Origin: Papaver somniferum
Lineage: Eukaryota; Streptophyta; Magnoliopsida; Ranunculales; Papaveraceae
DNA length: 64,000 nucleotides
Reading direction: 5' to 3'
NCBI RefSeq assembly: GCF_003573695.1
Contig: NC_039359.1
Location: forward strand, 76,708,783 to 76,772,782
A program made the position numbers and the translations under genes. Positions 53,660-64,000 of this stretch are shown piece by piece (positions within the stretch are counted from its first letter, which is position 1; each line of letters begins with the position of its first letter). Below the pieces are notes generated by a model that was not told where the DNA came from, searched no databases, and saw only the letters and a program-made list of their open reading frames with translations.

Positions 53660-54860
53660 TCGGAGCTTCTGGTTGATTCTGGCCCCACCAATTTTTTTTG
53701 AAGGAAATTTATTTGACGTGGCACAATAAAAAACGTGGAAAATATTTTATGGCTCCACGAGATCTTTTTTAATGGAAAACTGATTTTTTTTATTTCCTAA
53801 ATCAGTTATGTTTAAAATAACAATGTTGCCAAAAATACATTGAATCAAAAATCAACTACACATTCACGATTTCATTGTAAAAATAAAAAAACAGATCAAT
53901 CATGCATCAATCACATAATTAATGAACAAAAAAATGTAAAAAAGACGTTGTCCAATGTCTAATGTCCAGTTACAGTTCTCAAAATCATTATTTTCCTAAT
54001 TACAGTTTGCTTCTATCAATTAAAACTAAAAAAGAAGATTACACTTCTGATGAAATTTAGAAAAAATGTAAAATTGATCAAATTGGTCGCGGATACTAAC
54101 CTTTGAATCCAATGTTGTGTTACTTGCAAATAAATTTTACAGTGATCCTGTTCAAAAGTAAAAAATTACAGAATTGTTAGAATCTGATGAAAAAAATTGA
54201 AGCAAGAATTGAAATCTTAAGCAAGTTAATGCAAAAGCAATCTACAAAAAATTCAAGCAATAACAAAATAATAAACCTCATTTTTCATATTATTATTTTT
54301 AATTTGTGCATACTATAATTAAAATAAATTAAGTTTAACATAAAAAAATAAATTAAATAAAGCCAATTTCTAATTTTGTTATGTTTTGATACTTAATATA
54401 ATATATGCGACCACTAATTACACTGATATGAGAATAATATAGTTTTCCAAAATTACAATTTTTTTAATTATTAAGATGTTATTTCTTAAACGAAGGATTT
54501 TTTTCCTAAACTAAGACTTAGGAAATAATTTATAATTTTGATATGCTCGATATTTTTGGGCAAAGATATTGCGACAATTAATATGAATATCCAAAAAAAT
54601 AGTGGATATCCAAAATTATAAATATTACATAACATTTAAGATAATAATTGAAATTTTTCCTAAACTAATTTTTTCTTTATTAAAATTTTTTAGATATAAA
54701 AATGATTATTTATTATCTCTTGAAAAATAATAATTATACAATTTTAGAAATTACAAATTTGAGTCTGGCTCTTTCAATAAATTAGTTGGCACATGGGAAT
54801 AGAGTTTTTTTTAATGGAATCTCTAGGCTTGATGACTCTCTATATAAGCACCCAACGTAA
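53660..54860 (+). repeat. 5' segment shared by the two Helitron copies
   Basis: It aligns with 40660-41790: the same order of TGGCCCCACC, a TTTATTTGA-GTG block, CAATCA-rich stretches, AATTACAGTT, CGATAC..AACCTTTngATC, and finally a TATATAAGCACCC start. Identity is patchy with many small indels. Confidence 0.6.
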
Positions 54861-56254
54861 GGCCAAACTTCATTGTTTCCACTTTTTTTTTTTTGTGATC
54901 TTTTTTTCTTCTTAATGGTTTTTTCTCTTCTTGCAATTTAGGGTTGTTTGTTTTTTTTTTTTGTTTTTGTTTCCCAGGTACCCTCGAGTTGTTGTAATCG
55001 GGTTCATCTTGCACATCAAGGTATAAATTCATGCTGTTAATATTGTTCCGATATCAAACAGTGAAATCTTTCGGTTCGCTTTTCGATGTTTTTTTATCTT
55101 TTCATTTTTTCTTTGTGATGCAGACGATTAGTATCAGTTGTTTTTGGGCTTGTAGTTTTTGTTATATTCGTTTTTGATTTTCTTATAGATGCACGATTGA
55201 CTTTTGTGTTTTGGGGCTTCGGTTAGATATAGGAGAAAAAGGTAACCATTTTGATTTTGCTTTTGGTTATGTTATTTTTATTCAATATAAAGTGTATATA
55301 AAAGAAAGGAAACCATCCAGTAAGGGATTTTGGAGATCGATGTCACAAGTATCCAAATAGTTGTTGCCTGAAAACATTACAACCGCAAATTGTTTCACCG
55401 CTGCCACCTAAAAATTTATAGATGGGAAGCCAAAATTTTCAAAACACTGGTAGTCACCAGGTTAATTATTTTGTGAGTTTATTTTTAACTCAAGGAGAGT
55501 ATCCGACCCAAGTGCCATGGCCTTAGCCCAAAATCGATTTACTGTTAATGAGGTAGAGTACACACCTCCTTAACAACGACAATGGTTTTATCGATTTTTC
55601 TTTATTTTTATGTCTAATAAAGTTTGTGTATGCTCCAAACGTGTTAAATATCTTGCATAGGGTGTTTAATGTATTTGGTAGAGTGGTTTTCAACTCAACG
55701 GTGATACTGCTTTTCATTTGTTGTCACCATATTGTTATCCTCGGGCACAATTTTACATTGTCCATAGCGTGAAATATCGATTGTATTTGATTTAGTAATA
55801 CTGACCCAAGAATAAAATCGGAAATTTGGCCCATTTGGACTTGGTGAGCGAAGGCGAACTAAGACCTGCAAGCAATTCTAGCTATATTTGGTAAATGGAA
55901 TATTGATCTTCGGCATATTGAATCGGATTTATCGGAAATTCCGTTACACAAACTCACTTTGCCGGAACTCAACAAATTAAATTAATCGAACTGCCAATAT
56001 TAACCTTATTGGTTTGTTCTATTTTCTCATCCCGCCGCTGCTCTTTGATGAGTTGGTTTAATTAACCTATTGTTTAGTTCATGTTTTCTCAGACATGGTT
56101 GCTATACGCTGGGATTGATTAAAAACATGCAAGTTGTGACAATGCTAGACTAAAAAGAGTCCCTATAAGAATTGACCATCGTGTACATGAGGTTATTATA
56201 CCAAAATCAATATCCCAAAAACTCATGTGGTCTCCCCAACCAACATATATGCAG

Positions 56255-56406
56255 GTTCTCGATCATGTACCTGTACGACGTACTGAAACAGAAAGACAGT
56301 GGTTCAAGGTCATCAAAATTGACCATACTGGTTTTCAAAATTTCCAATTACGTACTAAATGGTCAACAGATGTGGTACTTCACAGTTTGTTGGAAGATAT
56401 ACCAAG
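56255..56406 (+). pseudogene. Exon-like segment captured in a Helitron
   Basis: A 152-base stretch is flanked by an acceptor-like TATATGCAG and a donor-like ACCAAG|GTACC. One frame reads through without a stop: VLDHVPVRRTETERQWFKVI, then KIDHTGFQNFQLRTKWSTDV and VLHSLLEDIPR. Composition and splice borders suggest a real host exon carried by the Helitron. I do not recognise the protein. It lies about 0.2 kb left of the U2 pseudogene. Confidence 0.4.
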
Positions 56407-56605
56407 GTACCTTTATAACTAAATTACATTTTAAAATAAAAATGAAAGACTGCTTTGTTTTCTACAAAGATTGGAACTATATAGCATATAAAGGAGAATA
56501 GTTTCTGATATTAACAAATCTTTAGCATACTTTACTAAAATAGCAATTGTGTTAATATATGAAAATATTTGGAATTCATAAAGAAAAGAAAAACAAAATT
56601 GGTGG

Positions 56606-56733
56606 GGGTGCCCCAACCCTTTGCAGTAGTGCAACGCAAAGGCGACGCGTGAGCCGATGACTCACATATTAGATATTAAACTGATAAGAACAAATACTAC
56701 ACTTGATCTTAGCTAAAAGGCCGAGAAAGGAGA
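56606..56733 (-). pseudogene. U2 snRNA pseudogene, internally deleted
   Basis: On the minus strand the first 80 or so bases match plant U2 snRNA closely: CCTTTCTCGGCCTTTTaGCT, then AAGATCAAGTGTAGTATtTG and TTCTTATCAGTTTAATATCT. This includes GTAGTA, which pairs with the intron branch site. A stem IIa-like hairpin (GTGAGTCATCGGCTCAC) follows. Then the sequence jumps to the terminal stem-loop IV (CCTTTGC-GTTGCACTACT-GCAAAGG) and a GGGGCACCC end. The Sm site and stem-loop III are missing. Length is about 128 instead of roughly 195. No plant snRNA upstream element (TCCCACATCG) is seen within about 80 bases upstream. It is therefore not expected to make a working U2. Confidence 0.85.
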
Positions 56734-58334
56734 TTTCAAAAATAATACAAATATCATACCGGAAAAAAATATATATCACTCTAAAATTTAGAGGAAAATA
56801 AAATTCCCCATGGTGATTTTATAATTGACTAAAATTGAAATATTAAAAAATATAAAAACTCATAAAAGTATATCCTCCTAAAATGCACAAAACCATTTTA
56901 TAATTCATGACCACCCGGAAACTTACGCAATGAAATGTTGAATATATCTAGGTAAATTTTCACCCATAATACACCCGATCATCTTACAACTCACGTGTAC
57001 ACATATACTCACCCAAAATTTCACCAATTATTTACACCGGCACAAAATTCCATTAAGTATGGGTTGCGTTATTTTGATATTTCAATCCTCATATTTTCTG
57101 CACACGCTGTCTCTTTAAATGTAATCCACCATATATTTATTGACTTCATTGGTACATATACAGTTATTTTCATTTATTTACACGCAATAAATGAAAAAAT
57201 CACGGGTTAAGATAATGATCATGGAACAAAATAAGTAAAAGAGGACACAATGCATCCAATGTGAAATAAACCAATGAAATAGTTTTCTCCGAACGGATAT
57301 TAGATAAAAAAATTTATGGTTTTCGTTTGTACGATTTTTACTATAAATATTACGTAAATAATTATTTTTTTTAGACAATTGTAATTTTAATTCTGAAATA
57401 TATTGATGTAAATCTTAGTGGAAATTGGTTTTATGGAAATAATTTGAAACTATAAGCTACGATTATGTAAGCCAATTTTGTAAGATATTGATGTAGATTC
57501 TTACTGACACTTGGTATCCAAGCACGCTATTTTTTGGGGTTACAAGCTTATTATATTTTCTTAACTTTCTAATAAAACTTATTTGTTTTACTGAAATCGA
57601 TTTTGACACATGAATCTAATATTACAAGGAACAGACTTGTGCATCGCATGGGCGAAAACTAGTCTTCTTAGTAAGCAGGTGGTGGAAAGATTTTGGAAGA
57701 GTGGGGCAAGACTTAGTTGTTGCTGTTAAGTTAGATAAGAAGAGAGTGATGAGTGTTTAAATTGAAATGTTTAGGGGAAGAAAAATACAGGGAAGAACAT
57801 AAATAGGACGTAGAGAAGGATAAAAAGAAGATGATAATCTTTCTGTGTCGATGGATCTTGATTTTGTGAAACTAGATGAAGTACTAGGATTGAAGGTGAG
57901 ACATGAGTTGGTATCTTAAGGAGAGTGTGATAGAAATCAGAGAGGGTATGTTATATGTAGAATGATGATGATTGTTGATAGTAATAAATATTAATGGTGG
58001 TAATAATTATCCATAAAAATGATGAAATGGTTATAAGTGTCCACGATGATGAAAAGCAAACTTAACAAGTCAAGTTAGTCTTTATTAACAACGATCGATT
58101 CAAAGGATGAACCAGCGGATTGAGGAATTCAAGGTAGGAGTGGATTGTCATCAAATCAGGTGGAACTCTGTAACCTTCTTGTAATCATTGAGTTTACCTT
58201 ATCTGCGAGCATGATGAGTTCTTATTTTCAGTGAACATGATGTTTGTAATTTAATGAGTATGTTGTGTGATATGCATTATGTGGTTTCCCGCGAGGAGTG
58301 TCTGTGATTCCCCATGGATTTTGGCTAAGTTTTA

Positions 58335-58490
58335 GAAGGGAGGTAACTCATCCGTTTGCAATATTACTTAGAAGGGGGTCCGTTTGCAATATTAGTTACT
58401 TTCTTGCTTATTAAGATAGAAGGACGGTAACTCATCCATATGCAATATTACTTTAGAAGGGCGGTAACTCATCCGTTTCGATAGTATATA
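58335..58490 (+). repeat. Tandem repeat, AGAAGGGnGGTAACTCATCC type
   Basis: Three to four units of about 40-60 bp, each with AGAAGGG(A/C)GGTAACTCATCC followed by GTTTGCAATATTACTT or a variant. One unit is truncated at both ends. It lies in the right half of the probable gypsy LTR. Confidence 0.75.
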
Positions 58491-59435
58491 TACTATTTTA
58501 TTTGGGGAATTCACTCATATGCATATCATACTTGATTTTTCAGTCTTAGTAGTATGACTGGGTTACTATGACCTTGACTTAGGAAGAAATTCTAGGTTCA
58601 TGACTTGAGATGGTCATTATTTGGAGACCTCAGTCTACGAATAATGATTGGGCCTTTTGTGAACCTATTGTGCGGGGTCAGATCATAGTAATCAAAACCT
58701 TATTATATTCTAGACTTATATGGCGGCATTTGGTTTTATGAGGTGTACGCATTCCACGATAATATCTTACGGTACCTGGATTCATGCTATCATTTGAGAC
58801 TGGAGTTATTCCTAGCATCTTCTTCTCCATTGAGTAAGACGAGGTTAGGATAACATATTTTTAGGTTGTTTAATTCAATTATCGTAGATCCATCCGGTGG
58901 TGGATCTTTCACGGATATTGCCACGATGGACGCAATATCTAGGCAAAAGAGTTGAAGAAATCTTCTGCTTCGTGTTGTGTGTTGAAGGTGTTATCTGTTT
59001 TTCTTCTATTGTTCTGCTTCTTTTAATTTTTATTATCTTTCAGAACTGTAAGCATGTTAGTGATTACTTGAAAGTTATATGTTTCCATTAGGCACCCCTT
59101 TGGGATGATGTGCTTACTCGTTCCCACTTCAGTTTCAGTAATCAGAAGAAATGGTGAGCGTGAAGATATTTATTTTCGTAGCTTAAAGAATTTAGCGATG
59201 TTAGAGATGTTGTGAATCTTTATATATATATGTATACTTTATTTATTTTGTAAAACAACACATTATAGTATTCATATCACCTGAGAGATTTTCTTTTATA
59301 TAATGTCATAGTGTTTAGGTTTGTATCGGGTTTAGTTTATGTAATTACGATTCTTAAGATCCTTAATATAGATTTGATGCTTCAATTAGGTTGTAATCCT
59401 ATTATCTAAGCAAGTGATTAGGTTGGGGTGTGATA

Positions 59436-59914
59436 GGCTCCTATAAATTCGTGACCTAAAGAAAAAGACTTCGCCGCTCTACCATCGCATATCACTTTAC
59501 TCAATCGAGATACAACTTGTCACTCTTCCTGGAGTATCTAAAGCCCTAAATTATCACGACCAGATCGCGATAAAGTATAAGAATATACTTGAGCCTAAGG
59601 GAAATCTCCAACTTAATCTCATTTGAAGTTCAATATTATCCAAAGACACGGCTCAGACTTAACTCAAGTCGAGACTAGAATTAAGGACCCCTAGTGGAGA
59701 TCCGCATCAACGACATGTTCCCTATCTACGGAGATCTACGGGGAACCCATGTCTGTAAATATATTTGAAACTTAACAAAGATGCTAACTAATATTATATT
59801 CAATAATTAGTCTGTTCAATAGAGAAAAACATATCAAAGAAGAAGATACCATTATCGTGATACTCTTGAGGGCAACCACTCCGACAAACATGTCATTATT
59901 CAACAAACAACTGA
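59436..59914. other. Unassigned spacer between LTRs
   Basis: No ORF, RNA or transposon end was recognised. It contains a local duplication of GGAGATCyrC / CTACGGAGATCTACGGGG near 59697-59745. Confidence 0.35.
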
Positions 59915-61493
59915 TGGTTGTCGTAAGTGCAATCAAATTAATCTTTTTATTTCCACACAATTAACTGGTAATATAATTGAAATAAGAATCGTTCCCAAGA
60001 ACAGCAATGAGTTTTAGTTGTCAAAGTGTCACAAAAGAGGTTTTTGTTTTAGATTTGAATAAAGTAAATAAAAGAAATTGAAAATATTAAGTTTTAAGTA
60101 ATAGAGAGAGATATGATAAGATGAATCCTTCTTCGTTAATAAACTATCATGAGTTAATATATTCATCTATTCGTAACTAATCATAGATTATCACCGATCA
60201 TAGAAAATCAGCTAGAGCAGTGCTATTCTCTAAAGTCCTTTGGTCACTAGGTACCGAAGCGCTTGAATACCAGATTCTATTCGTCCAAACCACCAAGTAA
60301 TAACACACTGAAGGTGTATCTTGGTTGAATGATTTATGTTTTGTGACTTAGGTTAATCCTAGTAGTTAGACTCTTAGCGCAAGGTCCACTTTCTAGTGTT
60401 GTTTTCACACGTGATTGCTCCATAAAATCCCTCTGTAAGGTTTCACATTTTCTACTTGTGTAGGGGTTATTCAACAATTACACGTATATCCTAACCATTT
60501 ACTAGCTTTAGATTAATCAATAAACTGATTTAATTGTCCACCTAGAACAATCAATCAATGAATCATAATATTTACTCATAAAAGAAACAAACGATAATCA
60601 TATGAAGAAATCAAAATAGATTCATATATTAAATCAAATCAGGTTTACAACTTAGAATTCATCCTCAATCAATAGGTGTTTAGCTACTCATGAATGTAGA
60701 AGCATCCATGATATACATATGAGAAAAGTTTAGAGATATCGTTACGATTGAAGAGTCGCTCCAAATCCATAGATTTTGCTCCGTGTGATATTTCTCCTCT
60801 CCAAAACATACAATTTCGTGACCTTTTTATCATGTTTCATTCATGACCTAATACCTCTTTATATAGGTTTACATTGCTTGGCCTTCAAGTATTTAGTTCG
60901 GTTTAAGAACCCGACCGAAAATACGAAATAACGACCCCAAATGTGAAATTTGGCCATCCAAGGTACGCATACCCGTTTGCATACTTAAATTTCAGTTAAA
61001 TCCTGGGGAAACAAGTATGCGTACCCGTTTTCATACTAAAAATTCGTTCCAAGGTACGCATACCCGTATGCATACTTGCTTGTCTTTGGTATTTGGTCAA
61101 AAGCTTGTTTTGGCCTTAACTTCTTCGTCTGAACTCGGAATGACCTCATTCTTTTTGACTTATTTTACTCTTTCAATTATCTTCAAGATGGTGATGAGAA
61201 ATACTTAATTTGAATGAGTTAAGATCAGTCTTTGTCCCATCTCTTCATTTTGAGTATTTTGCTCCTTTTTGTCGCACTTCTTCCACTTCTCTTGGACTTG
61301 GGCGCTTGGATTCTTGGAATACTTCTCTTCTAAGATCTTTTCATCACTTTGTAGCTCATTTTTGGATGATTCACCTAATAGAGGAAAATAAGAGAAAACA
61401 AGAGTAGTAATACGAATACATGTAAGAATAATAGCTAAAACAAGTATGGAATGGACACTAAAATCATATGAATTATGCACTTATAAAATTACA
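59915..61493 (-). repeat. 3' LTR of the gypsy element
   Basis: On the minus strand it starts TGTAATTTTATAAGTGC (61493) and ends CGACTTACGACAACCA-like at 59915. The inner border is fixed by the polypurine tract; the outer border is a best guess from the TG/CA rule (TG at 59912 is an alternative). Three GTACGCATACCCGT palindromic units lie at 60961-61078. Confidence 0.65.
60961..61078. repeat. GTACGCATACCCG repeats in the gypsy LTR
   Basis: Three units: GGTACGCATACCCGTTTGCA, AGTATGCGTACCCGTTTTCA and GGTACGCATACCCGTATGCA. They carry the same 10-bp core as the Sirevirus-like LTR arrays (12826-13105, 34062-34325). Confidence 0.85.
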
Positions 61494-61504
61494 CCCCCCC
61501 CCCC
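61494..61504 (-). other. Polypurine tract of the gypsy element
   Basis: Eleven G's on the minus strand, preceded by GGACTAGCAAAAGATAAGTT. This block sits directly before the 3' LTR in many plant gypsy elements, and the tract primes plus-strand DNA. Confidence 0.85.
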
Positions 61505-63425
61505 AACTTATCTTTTGCTAGTCCTCGATCAAACTAAATCAAACTAATACTAAATACAATAACTTCATTTCATTGAGAATACGGTTACACTTAGCATGTA
61601 TAACAAGTCTTTAAACCCTTAGGTGTCCCTAGTGGACGAGTTATAGTCTCGTGAGGGTTTACAAGAGGTATACCCACAAAACCTACTCCAATTTCTTACC
61701 TTGGAAGAACCACTAAGGATAGACACAAAGTAGTAGCTAAATAATTAGCCTACCTATGTTCTTTAGCTGCAAATATCCCACATATATTCCAATCATCACA
61801 CATAAGCAATTACTTACGTGTGACATTCAACCTGATTGCAAAACTCTACTAAGATAGTCATCGTACTTGTTGCAACGTTTTCCACAACACTCGCATACTG
61901 AAATCACATGGATAGATAAGAGAATGAAAATAGAGTGAAATGTGCAAATGTTGACTAAAGTGAAAGATGTTACCCACAATACTTGTATGAATATCATCAA
62001 AGGATTCTTATTTATAGAGCAATAGTGGAGAGAATCACCCATTTAACTCGACCATATGATTAGATACTCTAAGCGCATGTTCCTTTTCAGCAAGTATGTG
62101 ATGGTTGCCTTGGATCCTGCATTCCACGCTTGTTTAGGCGACGGAGACAGGGACAACGTTTCACACATACGGCTATCCAAGTGTCGAGAACCTCATCAAT
62201 AGTCTTTTTGACTTTCTACATAATGATGATAGGTTTTTTTTTCATCGACTACATGATTAGTCCGCAATTCCGAACCTATCATTTATTAATGTCAATAAAT
62301 GAAGAGGAGCCTTATATATAGGTTTTTTTTCCCCGGCTCACTCTTTATGAGTGTACGACAATTATCTATGGGGCTTTTATATACTCAAAAAATGATTACC
62401 TTGATACAACATCCATGGAAGTATCAGGATCCCACCAAATCACTTTAGAAAAACATATAACTGCAAAAATAAAATGAAAATGATTTAGTAATGATAATAG
62501 CGAGGATGAATCTTTCAAACGACTACCATGCTATTGCTAGCATCTGAGTTTCACATTCAATTATGAACGTATATATTTAAGGATTTTAGAATGATAAAGT
62601 GGAACTCAATCTACAGTTGTAAGAACTGTTTTAACCTAAAAAGGTTTAGAGTGTCATCCAAAATAGCTCATAATTAACTCCAAAAGATGAAGTCTCAAGA
62701 ATGCAAGAAATCAAAGAGTATTATTTTTTATGTGTATATGCATATAGTATGATACTCAATGCTCCCCCACACTTAAACTCAACATTGTCCTCAATGTTCA
62801 AAACCGAAAATTCTGATTTCTGACACAACAGCCGTGAAAAACTCAAAACCTGTACCAATGGGTAGGGAACTAGGAACAACATCCTAAACAAAAGTTGTTC
62901 TCCTACATATTTTCTATAAGGTGTCAAAAGGGCACAGTTTTTCGATAAAAGTTCTAACTTTTATGGCCTCCGGACTGACAGACATGCAATCTGAAAAGGT
63001 TGTGGAAAAATACCGAAACTCAAATGTCCAGGCCTATCGCTCCAACTTAACAGACTCCGAATTCAGATTTTCTTTTTTGAAAAGAAATGTGAGTCTGTTT
63101 TCTTTAAAATTTGGGGTCAATAACTCAAATCGGACTCCGTATGAAGTCTCGAGATCTATTTTCGTAACAAGTGCGCAGTCAGAATTTTCTGAAGAGAATT
63201 CGTCAAAACTTTCATTATAGATATAGGAATTAGTAAAATATAAAATGGGAATGCAAGATATGATATTCGAAACTAATAAAACTAAACACAAAAGGGATAG
63301 ATATATAAAACCGATGAGTTTCCTCCCATGTAGCTCTTAGTTTAATGTCCTCAGCCCGACTTGGCATCCCAATTATGTTACCCCTCTAGATGGAGTGAAT
63401 CCTGAAGTTCATTTACGTCCACATT
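61505..63425 (-). other. 3' non-coding region of the gypsy element
   Basis: It has no ORF of known type. The minus strand at about 62760-62805 reads TTGAGGACAATGTTGAGTTT and then AAGTGTGGGGGAG. This is a block known to follow pol in this gypsy group and is possibly a second polypurine tract. An env-like ORF would be expected here in Athila elements, but none is visible. Confidence 0.6.
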
Positions 63426-63982
63426 CTATATAGGAAAATTTTCGTAATATGGCTTCAATCCATGGACGTTGACTTTAAAATTTGTCCCTATAGTGAGACT
63501 AGTAACCTCAACTGCACCATAAGGAAAAACATTAGTAACAGCAAACAGTCCACCCCACCGGGACCTTAGCTTTCCAGGAAATAACTTAAGACGAGAATTA
63601 AATAAAAGAACTTTTTGACCCACAACATAACTCTTCCGAGAAATCATCTTCTCATGGAAAAGTTTCGTCTTCTCCTTGTATATACGAGAACTCTTGTAAG
63701 CATCATTATGTATCTCCTCTAGCTCGTTAAGTTGTAACTTCCTTTGTTTCCCGCATTGTCATAATCCATGTTCCACATCTTTATCGCCCAATAAGCCTTG
63801 TGTTCAAGTTCAACCGGAAGATGACAAGCTTTTCCATAAACCAACTGATATGGAGACATACCAATCAGTGTTTTGTACGACATTCGATACGCCCAAAGCG
63901 CATCATTAAGCCTATAACTCCAATCTTTCCGTGTAGTTATTACAGTTTTCTCAAGAATAGATTTAATCTCACGGTTCGACAT
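63426..63982 (-). pseudogene. Gypsy integrase C-terminal region, frameshifted
   Basis: The first part (63719-63982) holds the end of the integrase core: [40 protein letters not shown] and [12 protein letters not shown] shift near 63753 moves the reading frame; in the new frame the conserved continuation [24 protein letters not shown] follows and joins the 73-codon frame at 63426-63647. That frame has [20 protein letters not shown] and [20 protein letters not shown], the C-terminal DNA-binding domain, and ends with the stop of pol. The catalytic triad lies beyond the right edge. The frameshift makes this copy non-functional unless it is a sequencing error. Confidence 0.88.
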
Positions 63983-64000
63983 TTCAGCTTGCCCACTAGT

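Larger units (their letters stand above)
53619..57662 (+). mobile_element. Helitron, non-autonomous, 4.0 kb
   Basis: The 5' end is TCTCTATATAATAACAGAG, the standard plant Helitron start. The 3' end has a worn hairpin (CTTGTGC-ATC-GCATGGG, 57635-57652), a short spacer and CTAG at 57659-57662, followed by T. The first 1.2 kb matches the region from 40639 (shared GTTAATCGGAG, TTCTGGTTGATTCTGGCCCC, and TTGCAAATAA..TnATCCTGTT blocks), so the two are one subfamily. No Rep/helicase ORF is present. The interior carries a U2 snRNA pseudogene and an exon-like segment. Confidence 0.75.
53189..59435 (+). repeat. Probable gypsy-type LTR, split by a Helitron
   Basis: The sequence from TGTAAAGACC (53189) to 53618 has the look of a plant gypsy LTR start, and 57663-59435 continues it to GGTTGGGGTGTGATA. 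The Helitron at 53619-57662 separates the halves. The flanks, GGCCA and GGCTC, match poorly (3 of 5), and no partner LTR is present to align, so the boundaries are tentative. No coding frame of note is seen; the 64-codon frame at 58897-59091 is hydrophobic and unrecognised. Confidence 0.35.
59915..64000 (-). mobile_element. Ty3/gypsy retrotransposon, 3' half (continues past window)
   Basis: Minus strand, running from integrase (right edge) through a long 3' non-coding region and polypurine tract to the 3' LTR. The integrase C-terminal sequence, with its [18 protein letters not shown] motif, and the post-pol TTGAGGACAATGTTgAGTTT block are typical of a large plant gypsy group that includes Athila-like elements. 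A frameshift in the integrase region shows that this copy is defective. The 5' LTR, gag, protease and reverse transcriptase lie beyond the right edge, if present. Confidence 0.85.

Noticed and set aside
56606..56733. Functional U2 snRNA gene
   Set aside because: The Sm site and stem-loop III are deleted and no plant snRNA upstream element is visible.

Overview
This 64 kb window looks like intergenic nuclear DNA from a flowering plant. The evidence is an AT-rich background packed with plant transposon families: Ty1/copia, Ty3/gypsy, Cassandra TRIM, an RNase H-type LINE, Helitron, hAT, pogo/Emigrant-like, a Harbinger-like MITE and a tRNA-derived SINE. I found no host protein gene with a convincing full structure. 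The species cannot be named from this sequence alone.

Layout. 1-2429: the left part of a Ty1/copia gag-pol that stops after integrase. 2430-3305: a Helitron terminus and a pogo-like DNA transposon. 3306-5533: unassigned DNA with tandem repeats. 5534-7471: a hAT-like element. 7936-39422 is a nest of retrotransposons. Its oldest visible layer is two copies of a gypsy-type LTR, at 7936-35222 (interrupted) and about 36600-39422 (interrupted). The first copy carries a solo LTR (8392-10007) and a large Sirevirus-like element on the minus strand (11194-34966). That element carries a complete LINE in its gag (16963-23573) and a second element of its own family, in the opposite orientation, in its 5' LTR (24888-33304). 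Both Sirevirus-like elements lack protease, integrase and reverse transcriptase, so they could only move with help from a full relative. The second gypsy LTR is split by a full-length Cassandra element (37280-38606) whose LTRs each hold two 5S rRNA-like domains.

39817-40638 is a decayed LINE tail. 40639-51130 is bounded by Helitron-type ends and holds a SINE, a 2 kb solo LTR and a hAT MITE. 52318-52821 is a MITE containing a minisatellite. 53619-57662 is a second, related Helitron carrying a U2 snRNA pseudogene and an exon-like segment; it sits inside a probable gypsy LTR (53189-59435). From 59915 to the end lies the 3' half of a minus-strand gypsy element: LTR, polypurine tract, long 3' non-coding region and integrase C-terminus.

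Insertion order is readable from exact target-site duplications: CTCTA, CTTTT, CAGGT, AGCAT, a 15-bp LINE duplication, an imperfect CAAGA/CAAAA, and others. The most unusual signals are short LTR repeat cassettes that differ between the two Sirevirus-like copies, the doubled 5S domains in Cassandra, the internally deleted U2 copy inside a Helitron, and the MITE-borne minisatellite. I saw no CRISPR array, operon or prokaryotic system, and nothing I would call a new biological system with confidence.
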